Below the pieces are notes generated by a model. That model was not told the DNA's origin. It saw nothing but the letters and a program-made list of their open reading frames with translations, and made no database searches. 19,496 nucleotides of DNA from an uncultured Alphaproteobacteria bacterium (lineage in GTDB: Bacteria; Pseudomonadota; Alphaproteobacteria; RF32; CAG-239), in contig USCF01000003.1 of assembly GCA_900553115.1 (NCBI GenBank), positions 1 to 19,496 of the forward strand, given 5' to 3'. Of the stretch, positions 14,277 through 19,496 are shown in pieces. A program made the position numbers and the translations under genes. Position 1 is the first letter of the stretch. Every line of letters starts with the position of its first letter.

Positions 14277-14821
14277 TGAAAAAAATAGCACTGTTGCTAA
14301 GTTTGGCGTTTTTAGCCGTTAAACCTGCAGAAGCCGGCACATTAGCTGATTGGGGAAACTTTTTGCTTGAGGATATCAAAGATATTCGCTGTCAGCATAA
14401 CTATGATGTGTATGTACCTTTTTATGCTTGGCACAATCGTTTGGCTTATGACCAAGAGCATATTGATAAATATAATGAAAATGCTTGGGGTTTTGGCTTG
14501 GGAATTTCACATACAAACGATGAGCAAACTTGGTCCGGTATATATGCGATGGGGTTTAAGGATTCAAATTCTTATTTGGAAACCTATTTTGGTTATGCCC
14601 GCCAATGGAACTGGACCGCAGGCGATGAAAATCAATGGAGAGCCGGCATCGGTTACACATTGGGACTGACTCAGCGCCATGAATATGCATATATTCCAGT
14701 GCCTTTACCTCTGCCGTTGTTTGGTGTTGGCTACCGCAATATTAATGTGCAGGCGGCTTATGTCCCGGGAATTAAAAATGACGGCAACGTATTGTTCGTT
14801 TTCTCGCGTTTTAGTTTTTAG
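14276..14821 (+). CDS. pagP: Lipid A palmitoyltransferase PagP
   Basis: PagP is an outer-membrane eight-stranded beta-barrel enzyme that moves an acyl chain, palmitate in E. coli, from a phospholipid to lipid A, which strengthens the outer membrane and dampens TLR4 recognition. The 181-aa product has a signal peptide (1-20, ending AEA) and a 161-aa mature part, equal to E. coli PagP. Comparing with E. coli PagP from memory, the alignment needs no gaps: YDVYVPFYAWHNR contains His53 (mature 33) and YAMGFKDS contains Asp96-Ser97 (mature 76-77), the catalytic residues. YIPVPLPLPL, YVPGIKNDGNV and a terminal aromatic FSF (outer-membrane insertion signal) also match. Mature residue 88, the hydrocarbon-ruler Gly in E. 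coli, is Ala. The start overlaps the DUF502 stop, and kdsA lies 22 bp downstream. Confidence 0.93.
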   Translation: MKKIALLLSLAFLAVKPAEAGTLADWGNFLLEDIKDIRCQHNYDVYVPFYAWHNRLAYDQEHIDKYNENAWGFGLGISHTNDEQTWSGIYAMGFKDSNSYLETYFGYARQWNWTAGDENQWRAGIGYTLGLTQRHEYAYIPVPLPLPLFGVGYRNINVQAAYVPGIKNDGNVLFVFSRFSF

Positions 14822-14843
14822 TTGATTTTAAGGAGCAAAAAAT

Positions 14844-15689
14844 ATGGAACAAAAAGTGATTAAAGTCGGTAAAGTTGAACTGGGTAATAAATTGCCGCTG
14901 GCGATTATTGCCGGTCCATGTCAAATAGAAAGCCGTGAACACGCTATTTTTATCGCCGGCAAAATGGTGGAGATTACCAAAAAATTAGGCGTTCCATATA
15001 TTTTCAAAGCTTCATTTGATAAGGCTAATCGCACATCTATTAACGGCGCACGCGGCGTGGGGTTGGAAGAAGGTATGCGCACATTTGAAGAAATCCGCAA
15101 ACTTTATCCTGATTTGCCGATTTTGACTGATATTCATGAGCGCGAGCAATGTCCGATTGTGGCAAAATATGTTGATATGCTGCAAATTCCGGCGTTTTTG
15201 TGCCGTCAAACCGATTTGGTGGTGGCTGCGGCTAAAACAGGCAAAGTGGTAAATATTAAAAAAGGGCAGTTTTTAGCACCTTGGGATGTGAAAAACATTG
15301 TGAAAAAAGTTGAAGATTCCGGCAACTTTAATATTTGTGTGACAGAACGAGGCACCAGTTTCGGCTATAACACGCTTGTAACCGATATGCGAGCTTTTCC
15401 GCAAATTGCCAAAGATTGCGGCTATCCGCTGATTTTTGACGCTACTCACTCGGTTCAACAACCGGGAGGACTTGGCGGCAGTACCGGCGGTCAGCGAGAA
15501 TTTGCTCCGGTTTTGGCGCGCGCGGCTGTGGCGGTTGGCGTGGCGGCGGTGTTTATCGAAACGCACGAAAATCCGGAAAAAGCTTTGTCTGACGGACCAA
15601 ACTCCATTTATTTGTCGGATATGGAAAGAGTTATTGGTGAGCTGATGGCATTTGACAAGGTTAATAAATCTATTATTCACGAGTATTAA
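14844..15689 (+). CDS. kdsA: 3-deoxy-8-phosphooctulonate (KDO-8-P) synthase, metal-dependent type
   Basis: KdsA condenses phosphoenolpyruvate with arabinose 5-phosphate to give KDO 8-phosphate, the precursor of the inner-core sugar of LPS. The 281-aa product has IAGPCQIES (Cys26), FKASFDKANRTS, LQIPAFLCRQTDL, FDATHSVQQPGG (His202), Glu239 in FIETHEN, and Asp250 in SDGPNS. Cys26 replaces the Asn26 of E. coli. With His202, Glu239 and Asp250 it forms the full metal site of class II (metal-dependent) enzymes such as that of Aquifex aeolicus. AAGGAG precedes the ATG. The presence of KdsA shows that the cell makes KDO-containing LPS, consistent with pagP next door. recO starts 6 bp after the stop. 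Confidence 0.96.
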   Translation: MEQKVIKVGKVELGNKLPLAIIAGPCQIESREHAIFIAGKMVEITKKLGVPYIFKASFDKANRTSINGARGVGLEEGMRTFEEIRKLYPDLPILTDIHEREQCPIVAKYVDMLQIPAFLCRQTDLVVAAAKTGKVVNIKKGQFLAPWDVKNIVKKVEDSGNFNICVTERGTSFGYNTLVTDMRAFPQIAKDCGYPLIFDATHSVQQPGGLGGSTGGQREFAPVLARAAVAVGVAAVFIETHENPEKALSDGPNSIYLSDMERVIGELMAFDKVNKSIIHEY

Positions 15690-15695
15690 GCCAAA

Positions 15696-16430
15696 ATGCA
15701 GTTCAGCGGCGAGGGATATATTATCAAATTGAAAAATCACGGCGAAAAGTCGATGATTGCAACTTTGGTTTGTCCTGAATATGGTAAAATCGTCGGCTAT
15801 ATCAATGGAGCGCACAGCAAACGGGGCTTAGGTGTGTATCAGCTTGGCAATTATATTTCGTTTAACGCTTACGCGCGGGTAGAAGAAAATATGCTGAGTC
15901 TGAAGGGCGCCGAACTAGTGGAATCTCACACGGCTGATTTTATGTTGGATACAGATAAGATTGAAGCGCTTTCTTCACTGTGTCGGCTGCTAGATGTTTG
16001 CGTGGCAGAAAATGATAATTTAGGCTATTTTTACAAAGTGATAAAAGACTTTTTTCAACATATACATGAAGATAACTGGCTAGTATATTATTCTTTTTTT
16101 GAATATTATCTGCTAGATTTTTTGGGTGTTGGACTAGATGTGAGCGAATGCGCCGTAACAGGCAAGACTAATGATTTGTCATATATCTCGCCAAAAACCG
16201 GACGCGCTGTGTGTGCTGCAGTGGGAGAGCCATATAAAGACAAACTCTATGCTTATCCGCATTATATTGTGGATAAAAACTATCGTCCGCAGCGCGCGGA
16301 AGTGGCGGATTTATTAAAGATGACTGGTGGATTTTTAACAAAGAATTTTTTAGCCGGTCATAACTTGCAATTGCCGGAAAAACGTGCTAATTTGCTGAAC
16401 GTTGTTAAAAAATATCAAATGAAAATGTAG
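15696..16430 (+). CDS. recO: DNA repair protein RecO
   Basis: RecO binds single-stranded DNA and, with RecR, loads RecA onto SSB-coated gaps. The 244-aa product has an N-terminal OB-fold (about 1-80) beginning with [15 protein letters not shown] and a helical C-terminal part. The C-terminal region carries [23 protein letters not shown], which is split here as [11 protein letters not shown] and [10 protein letters not shown], then [10 protein letters not shown]; this is the pattern seen in alphaproteobacterial RecO. It lacks the four-cysteine zinc site found in some other RecO proteins. No clear Shine-Dalgarno precedes the start, 6 bp after kdsA, so coupling to kdsA is likely. It lies in the same operon as recJ, which acts in the same pathway. 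Confidence 0.88.
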   Translation: MQFSGEGYIIKLKNHGEKSMIATLVCPEYGKIVGYINGAHSKRGLGVYQLGNYISFNAYARVEENMLSLKGAELVESHTADFMLDTDKIEALSSLCRLLDVCVAENDNLGYFYKVIKDFFQHIHEDNWLVYYSFFEYYLLDFLGVGLDVSECAVTGKTNDLSYISPKTGRAVCAAVGEPYKDKLYAYPHYIVDKNYRPQRAEVADLLKMTGGFLTKNFLAGHNLQLPEKRANLLNVVKKYQMKM

Positions 16431-16437
16431 GTGGAAA

Positions 16438-18657
16438 ATGGTTGAAGAAAATGCCAAAATAAAAGATGTGCAACTCGGCGAGGAGCTTAGCAAACGCTAT
16501 TTATCGTATGCTATGTCAACCATTGTTTCGCGTTCGCTTCCGGATGTGCGCGACGGTTTGAAACCTGTGCATCGCCGCTTGATGTATGCTATGCGCCAAC
16601 TGCATTTGGACCCAAAAAACGGCTTTAAAAAATGCGCCCGCGTGGTTGGTGATGTTATCGGTAAATATCACCCGCACGGCGATACGGCGGTTTATGGCGC
16701 CATGGTGCGTTTGGCGCAGGATTTTTCGGTGCGCTATCCGCTGGTTGACGGGCAGGGTAACTTTGGTAATATCGACGGTGACGGCGCGGCGGCTATGCGT
16801 TATACCGAAGCTCGTTTGACCGAATTTGCCATGGATTTGATGGACGGCTTAAATGATGATGCCGTTGATTTTATGGATACATATGATGGCGAAGACAGTG
16901 AGCCTGTTGTGATGCCGGCGATGGTGCCGAATTTGCTGTGCAACGGTTCTATGGGTATTGCCGTGGGTATGGCAACAAATATTCCGCCGCATAATCTGAG
17001 TGAAATCAGCGATGCTTTGCTGTATTTGATAGAGAATCCGGATTGTGATGACGAGCCGTTGGTGCGCCGTTTGAAAGGACCGGATTTCCCAACCGGTGGT
17101 GTGATTATTGACTCGTTTGACACAATTTTAAACAATTATAAGCAAGGCAAGGGCAGCTTTCGTATTCGCGCCAAATGGACAACCGAAGATTTGGGACACG
17201 GACAATATCAAATTGTGGTAACGGAGATTCCGTATCAGGTGATAAAATCTAAGTTGATTGAAAAAATCGCCGAATTACTGCTGAATAAAAAACTTCCGTT
17301 TTTGAGCGATGTGCGCGATGAATCGGCGCAAGATGTGCGTATTGTGCTGGAGCCTAAAAACCGCACGGTAGACGCCGCTATGCTGATGGAACAACTATTC
17401 CGCCAAACAGATTTGGAAGCCAAGTTTAATATGAATATGAACGTGTTGGATTTGGATTGCGTTCCTAGAGTGATGAGCATAAAAGAAGTGCTGCATGACT
17501 ATCTGGTGCATCGCAACGCTGTTTTGCTGCGTAAAATCAAATTCCGTCTTAGCAAAATTAACGCGCGTTTAGAGATTTTGGAAGGCTATTTGACCGCGTA
17601 TTTGAATTTGGATGAAATTATCCGCATAATCCGTGAAGAAGACGAGCCCAAAAAAATTATGATGGCGGAATTTAAACTGACGGATAATCAAGCTGAAGCC
17701 ATTTTGAATATGAAACTGCGTAATTTGCGCAAACTTGATGAAGAGCAGATTAACGCCGAACATTCGGATTTGCTGGAAGAAAAAGCTAAACTTGAAATTT
17801 TGCATGATAATGAGGCTGAGCGCTGGAAGGCTATTGCCGAAGAAATTAAAAAAACTAAAGAAAAATACAGTAAAAAAACGGCTTTAGGGCGTCGCCGCAC
17901 CGAATTTGCCGAAGCTCCGGCGGATATCGATGTTCCGGTGGAAGCGCTGATAGAAAAAGAGCCGATTACGGTTATTTTGTCGCAAAAAGGTTGGATACGC
18001 TGTCTTAAAGGTCATGCCGATTTGAACGATGAATTCAAGTTCAAAGACGATGACGCATTGCTCTATGCTTTGCACGCGCAGACTACGGATAAAATTGTGC
18101 TGCTGGACAACAAAGGCAAGTTTTTCAACATTGCCGCCCGAGATATTCCAAGCGGCCGCGGTTTTGGTCAGCCGGTGCGCTTGATGATAGATTTGGCCAA
18201 CAATGATGATGTTGTGGCAATGTTTGTATATGAGGCCGGAACAAGCTATTTGATTGCTTCGGACAAAGGCTATGGCTTTATTGTTGATGAAAATCATTTG
18301 CTGGCGCAAACTCGTAACGGGCGCAAAATTATGAATGTAGCCGATAATGAAAATATTAAATTCTGCTTGCCGATGACCGGAGATTATGTGGCTGTGGTGG
18401 GTGAAAACCGTCGTTTACTGGTGTTTAAGGCTGAGGAAATCCCGACTATGGCGCGCGGCCATGGCGTGTTGCTGCAAAAGTATAAGGATGGCAATATATC
18501 GGATATTCAAATTTTTAAAGGCGAGGACGGTTTCAGCTATAACCGCGCCGGCGGCATCAGCACCGAAAAAGAGCTGATTGGCTGGCTGGGGCACAGAGCG
18601 CAAATCGGTAAGGTTGTACCGTTTGGTTTTCCAAAAAGTAACAAGTTTTTCAAATAG
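16438..18657 (+). CDS. parC: DNA topoisomerase IV subunit A
   Basis: ParC with ParE forms topoisomerase IV, which decatenates daughter chromosomes. The 739-aa product has the length of ParC rather than GyrA. The N-terminal breakage-reunion domain contains [28 protein letters not shown] (ends RYLSYAMS and [14 protein letters not shown]), [16 protein letters not shown], and [11 protein letters not shown] with catalytic Tyr122. The QRDR reads HGDTAVYG: Thr83 and Gly87 stand at the positions of E. coli ParC Ser80 and Glu84. A coiled-coil region (about 380-480) is followed by a C-terminal beta-pinwheel (about 500-735) without a canonical GyrA-box; GRGFGQPVR is the nearest match. AGGTGG lies upstream, 7 bp from the recO stop. 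Confidence 0.94.
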   Translation: MVEENAKIKDVQLGEELSKRYLSYAMSTIVSRSLPDVRDGLKPVHRRLMYAMRQLHLDPKNGFKKCARVVGDVIGKYHPHGDTAVYGAMVRLAQDFSVRYPLVDGQGNFGNIDGDGAAAMRYTEARLTEFAMDLMDGLNDDAVDFMDTYDGEDSEPVVMPAMVPNLLCNGSMGIAVGMATNIPPHNLSEISDALLYLIENPDCDDEPLVRRLKGPDFPTGGVIIDSFDTILNNYKQGKGSFRIRAKWTTEDLGHGQYQIVVTEIPYQVIKSKLIEKIAELLLNKKLPFLSDVRDESAQDVRIVLEPKNRTVDAAMLMEQLFRQTDLEAKFNMNMNVLDLDCVPRVMSIKEVLHDYLVHRNAVLLRKIKFRLSKINARLEILEGYLTAYLNLDEIIRIIREEDEPKKIMMAEFKLTDNQAEAILNMKLRNLRKLDEEQINAEHSDLLEEKAKLEILHDNEAERWKAIAEEIKKTKEKYSKKTALGRRRTEFAEAPADIDVPVEALIEKEPITVILSQKGWIRCLKGHADLNDEFKFKDDDALLYALHAQTTDKIVLLDNKGKFFNIAARDIPSGRGFGQPVRLMIDLANNDDVVAMFVYEAGTSYLIASDKGYGFIVDENHLLAQTRNGRKIMNVADNENIKFCLPMTGDYVAVVGENRRLLVFKAEEIPTMARGHGVLLQKYKDGNISDIQIFKGEDGFSYNRAGGISTEKELIGWLGHRAQIGKVVPFGFPKSNKFFK

Positions 18658-18671
18658 CGAGGTGAGTAGAT

Positions 18672-19496
18672 ATGTTAAAAATCGCATATCAGGGAGCTCC
18701 GGGGGCATATTCGCACATTGCCTGCCAGCAACTGTTTCCAAATCAAGAATATGTGCCATGCGACACTTTTGAAATTGCCATGGAAATGGTCAAAAACGGC
18801 AGCGTGGACAAGGCGGTTATTCCGGTGGAAAATTCCAACGCCGGACGGGTTACCGATGTGCATTTTTTGCTGCCAAAAGCCGGGTTGCACATTGTGGGAG
18901 AGCATTTTTTGCGGGTGGAACATCAGCTGATAGGCGTCAAAGGCTCAAGGCTTGAAGATATTGTGTGCGCGGCGTCGCATCCGCAGGCTTTGGCGCAATG
19001 CTCAGAGTTTTTGCAAAAGCACAATATCAAGGCGCTGAGCCGTATTGACACGGCAAAATCTTGTGAAAAAATAGCCCAAGAGCAAGACAAAACCAAGGCG
19101 GCGATTGCCTCTAAATTGGCGGCAGAAATTTATGGGCTGCAGATTTTGGCGTCTAATATTGAAAACGCCGACAACAACACGACACGTTTTTTGATTATGC
19201 AAAAAGAAGAGGTTGTGCCGGTTGATGACGGGGGCAAGTTTATTACCAGCATTGTATTTGTAACAAAACACATTCCAGCGGCTTTGTACAAGGTTTTGGG
19301 TGGTTTTGCCACCAATGGAATCAATATCTGCAAGTTGGAAAGTTATTTGCTGAACGGGCATTTCTTTTCAGCGCAGTTTTATATTGAGGTGGAGCAGCAT
19401 GTGAAAGCAAAAGCTTTGCGCTACGCTTTAGAAGAGCTGAAGTTTTTTTCGGAAGAATTTCAGATTTTGGGCTGCTACAAAGCCAATTTATATCGG
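18672..19496 (+). CDS. pheA: Prephenate dehydratase (3' end outside the window)
   Basis: Prephenate dehydratase converts prephenate to phenylpyruvate in phenylalanine synthesis. The open frame runs 275 codons to the window edge without a stop. It has AYQGAPGAYSH at the N-terminus, IPVENSNAGRV, ASHPQALAQC, and the catalytic NTTRF (Thr171-Arg172-Phe173). A C-terminal ACT domain for feedback control by phenylalanine begins near residue 188: ALYKVLGGFATNGINICKLES (ends ALYKVLGGF and INICKLES). The family ESRP motif is KLESYL here, the form I associate with alphaproteobacteria. The last residues, ILGCYKANLYR, look like the usual end of the protein, so little is missing. There is no chorismate mutase domain, so it is monofunctional. 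GAGGTG lies upstream, 14 bp after parC. Confidence 0.93.
   Translation, partial: MLKIAYQGAPGAYSHIACQQLFPNQEYVPCDTFEIAMEMVKNGSVDKAVIPVENSNAGRVTDVHFLLPKAGLHIVGEHFLRVEHQLIGVKGSRLEDIVCAASHPQALAQCSEFLQKHNIKALSRIDTAKSCEKIAQEQDKTKAAIASKLAAEIYGLQILASNIENADNNTTRFLIMQKEEVVPVDDGGKFITSIVFVTKHIPAALYKVLGGFATNGINICKLESYLLNGHFFSAQFYIEVEQHVKAKALRYALEELKFFSEEFQILGCYKANLYR

Noticed and set aside
14276..14821. Recent horizontal transfer of pagP
   Set aside because: Its base and codon use look like its neighbours, and no repeats or mobile genes flank it; its start is fused to the upstream stop. Old transfer remains possible.
15273..15815. 180-codon minus-strand frame opposite kdsA and recO
   Set aside because: No motif or ribosome-binding support, and it overlaps two well-supported genes.

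Overview
The window is a densely packed, A+T-rich bacterial chromosome segment. Protein families and gene order point to an alphaproteobacterium: rpiB-glyA; rlpA-dacA-tmk-holB-tatD-MBL; a GHAS-type OmpA lipoprotein; an alphaproteobacterial RecO; and a prephenate dehydratase with a KLES-type ACT domain. The low GC content and lean layout suggest an uncultured, possibly host-associated lineage, but that is inference. No phage, insertion sequence, CRISPR array or other mobile DNA is visible.

Layout. Positions 1-92 hold the tail of an unidentified upstream transcription unit and its terminator. tRNA-Cys and tRNA-Asn lie on the minus strand (226-382), with a promoter at 422-449 and a terminator at 192-223. 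A divergent promoter starts rpiB-glyA-mscL, which ends at the hairpin at 2688-2724. mltB (2783) begins a new unit. rlpA-dacA-tmk-holB-tatD-MBL-DHH (4211-10630) is almost gap-free, with several 1-bp stop/start overlaps, and ends at a bidirectional terminator (10649-10686). That terminator also serves the convergent DUF192 lipoprotein gene. From a divergent promoter region (11177-11342) a second long plus-strand unit runs to the window edge: OmpA-like lipoprotein, recJ, DUF502, pagP, kdsA, recO, parC, and pheA, which is cut by the window end.

Themes. Many products act on the envelope: MscL, MltB, RlpA, DacA, two lipoproteins, DUF502, PagP and KdsA. The others serve nucleotide and DNA metabolism (Tmk, HolB, TatD, a DHH phosphoesterase, RecJ, RecO, ParC) or central and amino-acid metabolism (RpiB, GlyA, PheA).

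The most notable item is the gene at 14276-14821. It is a full-length homologue of PagP, the lipid A palmitoyltransferase, although nothing around it is an obvious LPS-modification locus except kdsA directly downstream. It aligns with remembered E. coli PagP without gaps through the catalytic residues His33, Asp76 and Ser77, but has Ala instead of Gly at position 88, the residue known to set acyl-chain length. Secondary points are a ParC quinolone pocket with Thr83/Gly87, an MscL with a zinc-ribbon tail, and an uncharacterised DHH phosphoesterase coupled to a PhnP-like metallo-hydrolase. I see no wholly new multi-gene system.
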